From Flavivirga abyssicola (lineage in GTDB: Bacteria > Bacteroidota > Bacteroidia > Flavobacteriales > Flavobacteriaceae), in the NCBI RefSeq assembly GCF_030540775.2, contig NZ_CP141266.1:1289001-1353000 (forward strand): a stretch of DNA of 64,000 bases. Reading direction: 5' to 3'. Each line of letters starts with the position of its first letter. Positions within the stretch are counted from its first letter, which is position 1. Position numbers and translations under genes: made by a program. The notes beneath the pieces are model-generated. The model had not been told where the DNA came from. It ran no database searches and saw only the letters and a list, made by a program, of their open reading frames with translations. This document shows, one piece after another, positions 16,419 to 24,878 of this stretch.

Positions 16419-19400
16419 TTACCCAACAATATTGACTATTTTTCCTGGAACAACAATCACTTTTTTAGGTTCGCGCCCTTGTAATTGTTCTTTTGTTTTT
16501 TCGTGTTCTAGAACTGTCTTTTCTATATCGTCTTTGCTCATATCTAATGGTAACTCTAATGTAAAACGCATTTTTCCATTAAATGAAATCGGGTAATTTT
16601 TACTGCTTTCTACTAAATGACTACCGTCAAATTTTGGAAAGCCTGCCGTTGAAATAGATTCATTATGTCCTAGCTTGTTCCATAATTCTTCTGAAATATG
16701 TGGTGCATAAGGCGAAATTAAAACCAACAATGGTTCAAGCACCTCTTTACTTGTGCATTTTTGAGACGTTAATTCATTAACTGCTATCATAAAAGTAGAA
16801 ACTGATGTATTGAATGAGAAATTCTCAATATCTTCCTCTACTTTTTTTATGGTTTTATGTAGTGTTTTAAGAGCCTCCCCTAACCCCTCCGAAGGCGGGG
16901 AACTCGTTACATAAAAGCTTCCATTTTCTCCTTGATGGTATAGTTTCCAAAGTTTTTTCAGGAATGAATGTACTCCAGTAATCCCTGCCGTATTCCATGG
17001 TTTGTATTGCTCTAAAGGTCCTAAGAACATTTCGTAAAGGCGTAAACTGTCTGCACCGTAATCAATACATATTTGGTCTGGATTAACCACGTTGTATTTA
17101 GATTTGGACATTTTTTCTACGTCACGACCTACTTTGTAAACCCCATCTTCAAGAATGAATTCTGCATCTTTAAATTCTTCTCTCCAATTTTTAAATGCCT
17201 CTATATCCAATTCATCAGAACTATTTACAAAAGATACATCTGAATGAATTGGTTGTACTTTGTTTTCTCCTATTAGCCCTTTCGAGATAAATTTATTCTC
17301 ACCTTCAACACGATACACAAAAGCACTCGTCCCCAAAATCATCCCCTGATTAATAAGTTTTTTTGCATACTCATCAACAGGTACAACACCTTTATCAAAT
17401 AAGAATTTTTGCCAAAAACGAGAATATAATAAATGTCCTGTAGCATGTTCACTTCCTCCTATATATAAATCGACATCCTGCCAATAATCCAAGGCTTCTT
17501 TAGAAGCCATTTCGTTATCATTCGTAGGATCCATATATCTGTTAAAATAAAAGGAACTTCCTGCCCAACCTGGCATGGTGTTTAACTCTAAAGCCCCACC
17601 TAACCTCCCCGAAGGGGAGGAATTCTCAAACTCTTCTTTGGATACGATGTCTGCTTTATCCCCATATTGTAACCAATACCATTTTTTAGCGTTTCCTAAT
17701 GGCGGTTCGCCTGTTTCGGTTGGTAAATATTTTTCAACTTCTGGTAATTTAATTGGTAAATGCTCTTTAGCAATCATTTGTGGCATTCCATTCACATAAT
17801 ACACAGGGAATGGTTCACCCCAATAACGTTGTCTGCTAAATACGGCATCACGTAATCTGTAATTAGTTTTTCCTTCACCTTGCCCTAATTGTTCCAATTC
17901 AAAAATAACACGTTTGGTTGCTTTTTTATAGTTCATGCCGTTAATGAAATCACTATTGGCTATGATAGTTTTTTCTTTATCAGCAAACGCTTCTTCAGAA
18001 ATATCCACACCTTCAAAAATATTTGGAATCGGAATATTAAAATGCTTTGCAAAATCGTAATCACGTTGGTCCCCGCATGGCACCGACATCACCGCTCCTG
18101 TACCATAGCCAGCTAATACGTAATCACCAATCCAAATAGGGATAGGTTCTTTTGTGAATGGATGTTCTGCATAAGCTCCTGTAAATACTCCCGAAATGGT
18201 TTTAACATCCGCCATTCTATCACGCTCACTACGTTTTGCAGTTGCTAGAATATAAGCATCAACGGCTTCCTTTTGCTCTGGGGTTGTTATTTGTGATACT
18301 AGTTCGTGTTCTGGTGCTAAGGTCATGAACGAGACTCCGAAAATGGTGTCAGGACGGGTTGTGAAGACTTCAATCCCCCTAGCCCCCAAAGGGGGAACTT
18401 TCTCACTCTTGATTGATGCTCTTTGATTTAATTCTTCTCGAATAGTTTTAAGAACACTTTCAATATTGCTCAAAACGTCTTCGTTTGTAAATCGAATAAC
18501 TTTATAGTTATCATTTTCAAGAATTTCTGTTCGTTTAGCATCTTCTTCTACTTGAGACTCATGAATTTTTCCGTCAACTTCAACAATCAACTTTTTATCT
18601 AAGCAAACAAAATCAACAATATAATCACCAATCAAATGTTGTTGCCGAAACTTAGCCTCCAGTTTTTTTCCTCTCAAGCTACCCCACAATGCTGCTTCAG
18701 CTTGCGTAGGATTTGCACGCATTTCTTTAGCTCTTTCAAGAAGTAAATGCGAATTATTTCCACCCGTCATATACCCAGGCCGTTTTTCAGAGCCTGCTTT
18801 CCCTTCCCCTCCGGGGAAGGATAGGATGGGGAATATTACAGATGCTCCAACCGATTTCCCTATCCAATTACGCTGGCTTTCCTTTAAAGAATCTGTCCAA
18901 TCAATCGTATCCAACCCTTGAAGTAAGCGTTCTGCATAGGCAGAAATACGCATACTCCATTGTGTCATTTTTTTACGAATAACAGGATGTCCGCCACGTT
19001 CTGAAACGCCATTTACAATTTCATCATTTGCCAAAACAGTTCCCAATGCAGGGCACCAGTTTACTTCTGTTTCAGCTAAATATGTTAATCTGTATTGTAA
19101 TAGTATTTTTTGTTGTTCCTTTGATGAAAATCCGTGCCATTCATCAGCAGAAAATGCTTCAATATCATCATCACAAACGGCATTCACATTGGTGTTACCT
19201 TCCGCTTCAAAAATGGCAACTAAGTTTGAGATGTCTTCAGCTTTGTTAGTCGTATTATTAAACCACGATTCGAATAATTGAATAAAAATCCATTGCGTCC
19301 ATTTGTAATAACTCGGGTCTGATGTTCTAACCTCACGAGACCAATCAAACGAAAAACCTATTTGGTCTAACTGTCTACGATATGTTTTTATATTTTCAGC

Positions 19401-19700
19401 AGTTGTTATTGCTGGATGTTGTCCGGTTTGAATAGCATATTGTTCAGCTGGCAAACCAAAACTATCATATCCTTGTGGGTGTAATACATTAAACCCTTTA
19501 TGACGTTTATAACGTGCATAAATATCTGAGGCAATATACCCTAATGGATGCCCTACGTGTAAACCTGCACCACTTGGATAAGGAAACATATCCAAAACAT
19601 AATATTTTGGTTTTTCGCTATTGTTAACAGCTTTAAACGTCTGGTTTTCTGCCCAATACTTTTGCCATTTGGCTTCTATCTCGTTGAAATTATATTTCAT
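16419..19700 (-). CDS. leuS: Leucyl-tRNA synthetase carrying an in-frame DUF559 nuclease insertion
   Basis: It charges tRNA-Leu. The class I motifs HVGH (48-51) and KMSKS (863-867) are intact, as are TTRPDTIFG (447-455) and the GTGAVMSVPCGDQRDYDF segment of the CP1 editing domain. The protein has 1093 residues; I expect about 930-950 for relatives. The excess is mainly residues 291-442, a foreign segment between GASVIF and IEVFTTRP that contains a complete DUF559 nuclease domain. Two shorter palindrome-encoded peptides lie at about 693-703 (SSPSGRLGGA) and 933-943 (SSPPSEGLGEA). The frame is open throughout, and every catalytic motif I checked is kept, so the enzyme should be functional. DUF302 and SemiSWEET genes follow closely. 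Confidence 0.96.
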   Translation of the reverse strand: MKYNFNEIEAKWQKYWAENQTFKAVNNSEKPKYYVLDMFPYPSGAGLHVGHPLGYIASDIYARYKRHKGFNVLHPQGYDSFGLPAEQYAIQTGQHPAITTAENIKTYRRQLDQIGFSFDWSREVRTSDPSYYKWTQWIFIQLFESWFNNTTNKAEDISNLVAIFEAEGNTNVNAVCDDDIEAFSADEWHGFSSKEQQKILLQYRLTYLAETEVNWCPALGTVLANDEIVNGVSERGGHPVIRKKMTQWSMRISAYAERLLQGLDTIDWTDSLKESQRNWIGKSVGASVIFPILSFPGGEGKAGSEKRPGYMTGGNNSHLLLERAKEMRANPTQAEAALWGSLRGKKLEAKFRQQHLIGDYIVDFVCLDKKLIVEVDGKIHESQVEEDAKRTEILENDNYKVIRFTNEDVLSNIESVLKTIREELNQRASIKSEKVPPLGARGIEVFTTRPDTIFGVSFMTLAPEHELVSQITTPEQKEAVDAYILATAKRSERDRMADVKTISGVFTGAYAEHPFTKEPIPIWIGDYVLAGYGTGAVMSVPCGDQRDYDFAKHFNIPIPNIFEGVDISEEAFADKEKTIIANSDFINGMNYKKATKRVIFELEQLGQGEGKTNYRLRDAVFSRQRYWGEPFPVYYVNGMPQMIAKEHLPIKLPEVEKYLPTETGEPPLGNAKKWYWLQYGDKADIVSKEEFENSSPSGRLGGALELNTMPGWAGSSFYFNRYMDPTNDNEMASKEALDYWQDVDLYIGGSEHATGHLLYSRFWQKFLFDKGVVPVDEYAKKLINQGMILGTSAFVYRVEGENKFISKGLIGENKVQPIHSDVSFVNSSDELDIEAFKNWREEFKDAEFILEDGVYKVGRDVEKMSKSKYNVVNPDQICIDYGADSLRLYEMFLGPLEQYKPWNTAGITGVHSFLKKLWKLYHQGENGSFYVTSSPPSEGLGEALKTLHKTIKKVEEDIENFSFNTSVSTFMIAVNELTSQKCTSKEVLEPLLVLISPYAPHISEELWNKLGHNESISTAGFPKFDGSHLVESSKNYPISFNGKMRFTLELPLDMSKDDIEKTVLEHEKTKEQLQGREPKKVIVVPGKIVNIVG
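16871..16905 (-). repeat. Palindromic repeat, TTAGGGG type, inside leuS (solo copy)
   Basis: On the minus strand the core reads AGTTCCCCGCCTTCGGAGGG and then GTTAGGGGAGG. It encodes SSPPSEGLGEA in the leucyl-tRNA synthetase frame, in the region before the anticodon-binding helices. The same family and orientation occur at 17591-17625 and at the 3' border of the DUF559 insert. Confidence 0.8.
17591..17625 (-). repeat. Palindromic repeat, TTAGGGG type, inside leuS (second solo copy)
   Basis: The minus strand reads ATTCCTCCCCTTCGGGGAGG and then TTAGGTGGGGCT. It encodes SSPSGRLGGA directly before the conserved ALELNTMPGWAGSSFY of the catalytic domain. CCTCCCC and GGGGAGG form a 7-bp stem with a TTC loop. 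Confidence 0.82.
18372..18836 (-). mobile_element. DUF559 nuclease unit bracketed by palindromic repeats, inserted in leuS
   Basis: This segment encodes about residues 291-442 of the leuS product. Its 5' border (18802-18834) has a perfect 8-bp stem, CCTTCCCC-TCC-GGGGAAGG, preceded in the reading direction by CCCCATCCTATCC. Its 3' border (18372-18398) is AGTTCCCCCTTTGGGGGCTA then GGGGG. Between them lies a DUF559 domain with the PTQAEAALWGSLR helix, the PD-(D/E)XK-like strand pair GDYIVDFVC...KLIVEVDGKIH (D363, E374, D376 in fused numbering) and the terminal VIRFTNEDV. An internal ATG at 18768-18770 could start a free-standing nuclease. No intein splicing motifs are seen. Mobility is inferred from the borders and the location. 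Confidence 0.78.
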
Positions 19701-20031
19701 TATCCTGCTAAAATATTAACGTCATTACGAAGGAGATACGACTATGCAATCTTTTAAATTGAAACTAAAATTAATCAGATTCCCACACTTCGTTCGGAAT
19801 GACGGATTTTAAAAGCGCAAATTTAAACTTATTACAACACTATTGAAAGTTTAAACGTTGTATTTATGTATTTGAAAAAAGACTAACATGTAGATTGTAA
19901 TTCAAATTTCATTTAAGTAAGACTTTCATATTGATAACAAAGGTATTTTTTACTTGAAATCAAAAGACTTAAATCTTTTGAAGTTTCTTTTCATAGACTT
20001 TATTATTTTTACGACATTAATCCATCATTTT
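19701..20031. other. Intergenic region between leuS and ftsX with inverted repeat
   Basis: This 331-bp gap between divergent genes contains a dispersed repeat with ends CGTCATTACGAAGGAG (19722-19737) and TTCGTTCGGAATGACG (19788-19803), an imperfect inverted pair. An in-frame extension of the ftsX frame back to 19954 has no conserved character. I found no RNA gene. Confidence 0.5.
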
Positions 20032-20907
20032 ATGAGTTCATCATTTGAAAAACACCAAAAACGCAGGCTTATCTCATCTTATTTCTCTGTGGTATTAAGT
20101 ATTGCTTTAGTGTTGTTTTTATTGGGTTTATTGGGAATGCTTATTCTAAATGCCAAAAAAGTATCTGATCATTTTAAAGAACAAGTGGTTGTAACCATCT
20201 ATTTAAAAGATTCTGCTAAAGAGGTGGAAACAAAACAGCTTGAAAAAAGTTTGGCTATGGCAGATTATGTAAAATCTACTGAATATGTTTCTAAAGATCA
20301 GGCTGCCGAATTTATGAAAGCTGAAAATGGTGAGGATTTCATGGATTTTGTGGGTTATAACCCATTACAAAATTCAATTGATGTGCATTTGAAAGCCGAT
20401 TTTGTAACTTCTGAACATTTAGAAAAGATTTCTGCTGAAGCGTTAAACAAAAACTTTGTTGATGAGGTTACTTATGACAATGACTTGGTTAATTTGATGA
20501 ACGACAACGTGAAAAAGATTAGTTTTTGGGTACTTATTATAAGTGCTATTTTCACTTTAATTGCTGTTTTGCTTATTAATAGTTCTATAAGATTAGCTGT
20601 TTATTCTAAGCGTTTTACAATAAAAACCATGCAAATGGTTGGTGCTACAAAGCAATTTATTAGACTTCCTTTTATTTGGAAGAGTGTCCGTTTGGGAATG
20701 ATTGGAGCTGTTTTGGCGCTCATAGGCATGGCCATTGTTCTATATTATCTTAACAAAACCTTTTTAGAATTAGAGCTATTAAGCAATCCTTTTTTAATGA
20801 CTCTTTTGTTTGTTTTTGTTTTTGCTCTAGGTATTGTTATTACATGGATAAGTACGCATTTTGCAACACAACGTTTCTTGAATCTGAAAACGGATCAATT
20901 GTATTAA
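20032..20907 (+). CDS. ftsX: Cell division protein FtsX (ABC-type permease subunit)
   Basis: I chose the ATG at 20032 because MSSSFEKHQKRRLISSYFSV is the conserved start in flavobacterial FtsX; the open frame extends 78 bp further upstream without similarity. The 291-residue protein has one N-terminal membrane helix, a periplasmic loop (about residues 45-150, with VVVTIYLKD) and three C-terminal helices. With FtsE it forms the septal complex that activates cell wall hydrolases. ftsE is not in the window. DUF3098, uppP and truB follow in the same direction. Confidence 0.93.
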   Translation: MSSSFEKHQKRRLISSYFSVVLSIALVLFLLGLLGMLILNAKKVSDHFKEQVVVTIYLKDSAKEVETKQLEKSLAMADYVKSTEYVSKDQAAEFMKAENGEDFMDFVGYNPLQNSIDVHLKADFVTSEHLEKISAEALNKNFVDEVTYDNDLVNLMNDNVKKISFWVLIISAIFTLIAVLLINSSIRLAVYSKRFTIKTMQMVGATKQFIRLPFIWKSVRLGMIGAVLALIGMAIVLYYLNKTFLELELLSNPFLMTLLFVFVFALGIVITWISTHFATQRFLNLKTDQLY

Positions 20908-21034
20908 TAGAGTAACCAGTCCAATAAATTTAGATTCTCTTAACGCTAAAGTTTTAAATAAAACCGTTACTTTGCGCTTAGCATTCGCAAATGTCCCTTT
21001 ATGGGGATATTATTTATACTGAATTTAACTAGTT

Positions 21035-21286
21035 ATGGGAGAAAAAAAACGAAAAGAAAACGCTAAGAGTATATTTGTTTTTGGGAAGAAAAACTATAAA
21101 TTTATGTTTATTGGTTTAGCTTGTATCGCTTTAGGCTTTATTTTAATGTCTGGCGGTGGTAGTGATGACCCTAATGTTTTTAATCCTGAAATCTTTCATT
21201 GGAGACGTATAAGACTTGCGCCTGCTATTATTCTGATTGGGTTTGGCATTGAGATTTATGCTATTTTATTAAATCCTGATAAATAA
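21035..21286 (+). CDS. DUF3098 small membrane protein
   Basis: This 83-residue protein has a charged N-terminus, the motif FVFGKKNYKFMFIGLACIALGFILMSGGG, and a second helix near the C-terminus, matching DUF3098. It is typically found between ftsX and uppP in Bacteroidota, as here, which suggests a role in envelope biogenesis or division. No biochemical activity is known to me. Confidence 0.9.
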   Translation: MGEKKRKENAKSIFVFGKKNYKFMFIGLACIALGFILMSGGGSDDPNVFNPEIFHWRRIRLAPAIILIGFGIEIYAILLNPDK

Positions 21287-21323
21287 AATTTAGAACTTCT
21301 AAGCTTCGGTATATCTATTTTAA

Positions 21324-21331
21324 TATTTTTG
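21324..21331 (+). promoter_or_regulatory. TAnnTTTG -7 box directly before uppP
   Basis: TATTTTTG matches the consensus but ends only four bases before the uppP ATG. If used, it would give a leaderless or nearly leaderless mRNA. Confidence 0.35.
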
Positions 21332-21335
21332 CGCC

Positions 21336-22133
21336 ATGGATATTATCGATGCAATTATTTTAGGGATTATTCAAGGGCTTACTGAATTTTTACCTGTATC
21401 ATCAAGCGGTCATTTAGAACTTGGTAAAGCCATCCTTGGAGACAATTCTATACCAGAAGAAAGTTTATTATTTACGGTCGTTCTACATTTTGCAACCGCT
21501 TTAAGTACTATCGTCGTTTTTAGAAAAGATATTTTAGATATTATTAAAGGAGTCCTAAAATTTGAATGGAATGAGGACTTACAATTCGTTTCAAAAATTA
21601 TAATATCTATGATTCCTGCAGTTGTTATCGGACTATTTTTTGAAGAGCAATTAGAGCAACTTTTTGGAAGCAATATTTTGCTAGTAGGATGTATGCTAAT
21701 CATAACGGCTGTCTTACTTTTTTTAGCAGACAAAGCTAAAGACACCAATAAAAAGGTTTCTTTTAAAAATGCCTTCATCATAGGAATCTCCCAAGCCATT
21801 GCTATGCTTCCTGGCATTTCGCGCTCTGGCGCTACTATTTCAACATCTGTTTTATTAGGAAACGATAAAACAAAAGCGGCTCGTTTTTCATTCTTAATGG
21901 TGGTTCCTTTAATTTTTGGTAAAATCGCAAAGGATATTATGAGTGGTGATTTGACTTATGATAGTGGAAACTTCACGTCTCTATCAATTGGTTTTATTGC
22001 TGCCTTTGTTGCTGGATTATTTGCTTGTACATGGATGATTGCTCTAGTTAAAAAAAGTAAGCTAAGTTATTTTGCCATTTACTGTATTATTGTAGGTATT
22101 ATTGCCATTGTTTTTTCATTATTAAATTCGTAG
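21336..22133 (+). CDS. uppP: Undecaprenyl-diphosphatase
   Basis: It dephosphorylates undecaprenyl pyrophosphate to recycle the lipid carrier for peptidoglycan and other envelope glycans. The 265-residue inner-membrane protein shows both family signatures: GLTEFLPVSSSGH (residues 14-26, with Glu17) and PGISRSGATIS, which carries the catalytic-site arginine. Its multi-helix profile and length are normal. The stop is two bases from the truB start, so the two genes are cotranscribed. Confidence 0.95.
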   Translation: MDIIDAIILGIIQGLTEFLPVSSSGHLELGKAILGDNSIPEESLLFTVVLHFATALSTIVVFRKDILDIIKGVLKFEWNEDLQFVSKIIISMIPAVVIGLFFEEQLEQLFGSNILLVGCMLIITAVLLFLADKAKDTNKKVSFKNAFIIGISQAIAMLPGISRSGATISTSVLLGNDKTKAARFSFLMVVPLIFGKIAKDIMSGDLTYDSGNFTSLSIGFIAAFVAGLFACTWMIALVKKSKLSYFAIYCIIVGIIAIVFSLLNS

Positions 22134-22134
22134 A

Positions 22135-22830
22135 ATGATTACGAGAGAAGACTATCTTTCCGGACAGGTCTTGTTAATAGACAAACCTTTAAACTGGACT
22201 TCCTTTCAAGTGGTTAATAAATTGCGTTGGGAAATCCGTCAGGCTTTTGATATTAAAAAAATAAAAGTCGGGCATGCTGGCACACTTGATCCTTTGGCGA
22301 CTGGACTGCTGGTTATTTGTACGGGGAAAATGACCAAACAAATTGATACTTTTCAAGGTCAGGTTAAAGAATATACAGGTACTATGGTTTTAGGCAGTAC
22401 AACACCGTCCTATGATTTGGAAACTGAAATAAACGAAACATTCTCTACCACCCATATTACAGAGGCATCAATTCTTGATACAACGAAACAATTTATAGGG
22501 GATATTCAGCAATATCCACCTGTTTTTTCAGCATTAAAAAAGGATGGAAAGCGATTATACGAATTTGCCAGAGCAGGCGAAACCGTTGAAATAAAGCCAA
22601 GAACTGTTGCCATTTCAGAATTCGAAATCACAAAAATAGATGGTTTAAATATTGATTTTCGAGTGGTATGTAGTAAAGGGACTTACATTCGTTCTTTGGC
22701 AAACGATTTTGGAAAAGCACTAAATTCAGGAGCTCACTTATCTGCTCTAAGACGTACTAAGATTGGTGATTTTGATGTAGATGAAGCTATTTCCATTGAG
22801 TCTTTTATACGAGCACTTTCTTTGGAATAA
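22135..22830 (+). CDS. truB: tRNA pseudouridine(55) synthase
   Basis: It forms pseudouridine at position 55 in the T-loop of tRNAs. The catalytic Asp is in VGHAGTLDPLATGLL near residues 46-60. The conserved KPLNWTSFQVVNKLR and CSKGTYIRSLANDFG segments are also present. The 231-residue length without a large PUA extension is usual for Bacteroidota. It is closely linked to uppP. Confidence 0.95.
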   Translation: MITREDYLSGQVLLIDKPLNWTSFQVVNKLRWEIRQAFDIKKIKVGHAGTLDPLATGLLVICTGKMTKQIDTFQGQVKEYTGTMVLGSTTPSYDLETEINETFSTTHITEASILDTTKQFIGDIQQYPPVFSALKKDGKRLYEFARAGETVEIKPRTVAISEFEITKIDGLNIDFRVVCSKGTYIRSLANDFGKALNSGAHLSALRRTKIGDFDVDEAISIESFIRALSLE

Positions 22831-22868
22831 TTGTTGATAATGAAGTTTGTTTCACATAATCCTCAATT

Positions 22869-23408
22869 ATGAAACAAACTTACATCTTACTTTTATGTTT
22901 ACCATTTTTTTGTTTTTCTCAAATCCGTAAAGAAAAATCTCATGGTCTTTTTTATAAATTATCACTTGCTGCAACATTAACCATCAACAAAGAATATAAT
23001 ATCAACATTGATGATGATGACACATTTTTAAATCCAAGTGCGTATTTCTTGAATAACACTGTTGGTTATCAATTCGATAAACGCACCTCTTTAGGGCTAA
23101 ATTTTGAGTATGACTACCATTCACAACAAGGGCTCCACTTTTTTCCAACCTATTTAGATCTCCGACATAATGTTATCGCTGATGATGATAATCTTTTTGT
23201 GAGAGCTGGGTACGGAACGCTTTTAGGTTTAAATAAAAATTTTGAAAAAGGCAATATTTATAAAATTGGTATTGGCATTCAAACTTTTGATCAAAACTTC
23301 AGAAATTCATTTTTAATAGGAATAGATTTTACCAGAAAACGATTTGGACATAAAACTCTGGAAGGGTTATCAAGCGTTTCAATTTTTTTAGAATTTATGC
23401 TTTTTTAA
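22869..23408 (+). CDS. Secreted outer-membrane barrel-like protein, function unknown
   Basis: This 179-residue protein has a signal peptide ending near residue 18 (FFCFSQ). The body of alternating hydrophobic and aromatic strands resembles a small beta-barrel, and it ends LEFMLF with terminal phenylalanine. A run of aspartates (NIDDDDTF) could bind cations. I do not recognise a named family. It follows truB by 38 bp and may share its transcript. Confidence 0.7.
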   Translation: MKQTYILLLCLPFFCFSQIRKEKSHGLFYKLSLAATLTINKEYNINIDDDDTFLNPSAYFLNNTVGYQFDKRTSLGLNFEYDYHSQQGLHFFPTYLDLRHNVIADDDNLFVRAGYGTLLGLNKNFEKGNIYKIGIGIQTFDQNFRNSFLIGIDFTRKRFGHKTLEGLSSVSIFLEFMLF

Positions 23409-23423
23409 ACTTTTTAGCGTATT

Positions 23424-24182
23424 TTGCCGTATATTAAGCAAATAATTCTCTCTAACAAAAACGATTTGCACCTAACAAATCAGCATAAAGCCCTACTAAT
23501 TACGTTCCTGATTTCAGGAACGGTAATCATGTCTGTTTTTAATTTAAGCCTTAAGAAACAAGACAAATTTGCTTCTGAAAGCTATTATGAAATAGAGCCT
23601 GAAAAAGAATTAACCGAAGAAGAAATTAAAATATTAGAAGCTTTAGAGAAGTTAAATGCAAGTAAAGCAGAAACCAACAAGGCTTTTAATGAAACAAAAA
23701 GCAACAAGCATTTTGCTGAAGCCTTTAAACCTATTGCTCCTCCGGAAGATTATGTACCAAAATCCAGCAATACTTCTGAAGACACCGAATCTTATACTAA
23801 AACATATGAAGCTCCTGATGATTCTAAGGTAAACAAAGACGAATTATCATCATTTAGTAAAGTCAATGATGTATTGAAAAAACAGCAAGAAGATGGTGCT
23901 AATACAAAAAGTACAATCAGTTTCTCATTAGTCGACAGAAATAAAGTATATATACCTATTCCTATTTACTTATGCGAAGTTGATGGTAAAATAGTTGTAA
24001 ATGTTACAGTTAATGAAACTGGACATGTTATAGATGCTTATATAAATACGGCTTCAACCTCAGACAACGAGTGCCTTATAGAACATGCTTTACAGTATGC
24101 TAAAGATTCTCGATTTAGTGAAGACCCAACCAAGAAAACACAATTAGGGTCTATTACATTTTTCTTTATTGGCAAACATTAG
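23424..24182 (+). CDS. TonB-like energy transducer C-terminal-domain protein
   Basis: The protein has a membrane helix after residue 20 (KALLITFLISGTVIMSVF) and a charged, Glu- and Lys-rich linker of about 130 residues. Its C-terminal region (IYLCEVDGKIVVNVTVNETGHVIDAYI...) resembles the TonB C-terminal fold of flavobacterial energy transducers. The start is uncertain: no ATG precedes the helix, so TTG at 23424 or 23466 or a non-standard codon must be used. A promoter-like TATTTTG spans 23420-23426 and overlaps the first TTG, which favours the later one. The 3' end overlaps the convergent thioredoxin-like gene by 17 bp. Confidence 0.75.
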   Translation: MPYIKQIILSNKNDLHLTNQHKALLITFLISGTVIMSVFNLSLKKQDKFASESYYEIEPEKELTEEEIKILEALEKLNASKAETNKAFNETKSNKHFAEAFKPIAPPEDYVPKSSNTSEDTESYTKTYEAPDDSKVNKDELSSFSKVNDVLKKQQEDGANTKSTISFSLVDRNKVYIPIPIYLCEVDGKIVVNVTVNETGHVIDAYINTASTSDNECLIEHALQYAKDSRFSEDPTKKTQLGSITFFFIGKH

Positions 24183-24783
24183 GCTCTAACTCGCAAAGCA
24201 TATCGGTTAAATCGTCTATAATATTTTGACCCTTATTAATATTATACCAATGTTGTAAATCTTCTTTAAATTCCGGAGTTAATTTCCCATGCATGGCTTT
24301 AAATCTATTAACATAGTTAGTTGCTTCACTAGGTCTTGGTCCAAACGTACTTAAAACATCTCCTGTGTTATTATCTAACATGATTAGTTTAGGAATGGCT
24401 TTACCTCCATTGGTTAAAAAAGCATCCATTAACTCAGGGTTTTCATCACGGAGCACTACTTTAAAAGTAATATTATCATTTAGTTCGGAAACTTTATTTA
24501 TAACGGGCATTATATGTGCAGCATCACCACACCAGCTTTCTGTAATAACTAGCCAAGTAACAGGCTCTTTAAACGATTCTATTTTATTTAAAGCCTCTTC
24601 GGTTACCTTAATAGTTTTATCCCAACGTTTCATACGTCGATCATTAAGTTTAGTGTAACCAATTAAAGCTTCTGTTTTTTCATTTCCAGTGGTAGAATTA
24701 TTTTCAACTAATTGCTTTACCAAATCTCTATAATCTTGATATGAAATACTTTTATCTAAACTATTTTTTATAATGATGTCCAT
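24166..24783 (-). CDS. Cytoplasmic thioredoxin-like protein with single active-site cysteine
   Basis: This 205-residue protein has no signal peptide. The thioredoxin fold includes VTWLVITESWCGDAAHIMPVI, again with only one cysteine where CXXC is expected, followed by the GGKAIPKLIMLD cis-proline region. This matches the Thioredoxin_9-type family that keeps WCGD. Electron transfer by a two-cysteine mechanism is unlikely. It has its own TAnnTTTG box at 24806-24813, divergent from tag. Confidence 0.85.
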   Translation of the reverse strand: MDIIIKNSLDKSISYQDYRDLVKQLVENNSTTGNEKTEALIGYTKLNDRRMKRWDKTIKVTEEALNKIESFKEPVTWLVITESWCGDAAHIMPVINKVSELNDNITFKVVLRDENPELMDAFLTNGGKAIPKLIMLDNNTGDVLSTFGPRPSEATNYVNRFKAMHGKLTPEFKEDLQHWYNINKGQNIIDDLTDMLCELEPNVCQ

Positions 24784-24805
24784 AATCTTCTTTTAATGAA
24801 TGCTA

Positions 24806-24813
24806 CAAAATTA
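24806..24813 (-). promoter_or_regulatory. TAnnTTTG -7 box for the thioredoxin-like gene
   Basis: The minus strand reads TAATTTTG, an exact match ending 22 bases before the start codon at 24783. Confidence 0.5.
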
Positions 24814-24848
24814 GCATCTTGATTTTTTAATTAAGATGATATTTGTCA

Positions 24849-24856
24849 TACTTTTG
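24849..24856 (+). promoter_or_regulatory. TAnnTTTG -7 box for tag
   Basis: TACTTTTG is an exact match 22 bases before the ATG at 24879. It lies back to back with the box for the divergent thioredoxin-like gene. Confidence 0.55.
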
Positions 24857-24878
24857 TATAGAACCTTACGAGATTTTT

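Noticed and set aside
18372-18836. Intein in leuS
   Set aside because: The insert has no Cys/Ser start, no splicing-block motifs and no terminal His-Asn; its borders are palindromic repeats.
16871-18836. CRISPR array formed by the repeats in leuS
   Set aside because: The copies are unequally spaced by hundreds of bases, differ in sequence and lie inside a coding frame.
19954-20031. N-terminal extension of FtsX
   Set aside because: The extra 26 residues are not typical of FtsX, while MSSSFEKHQKRR at 20032 is the usual start.
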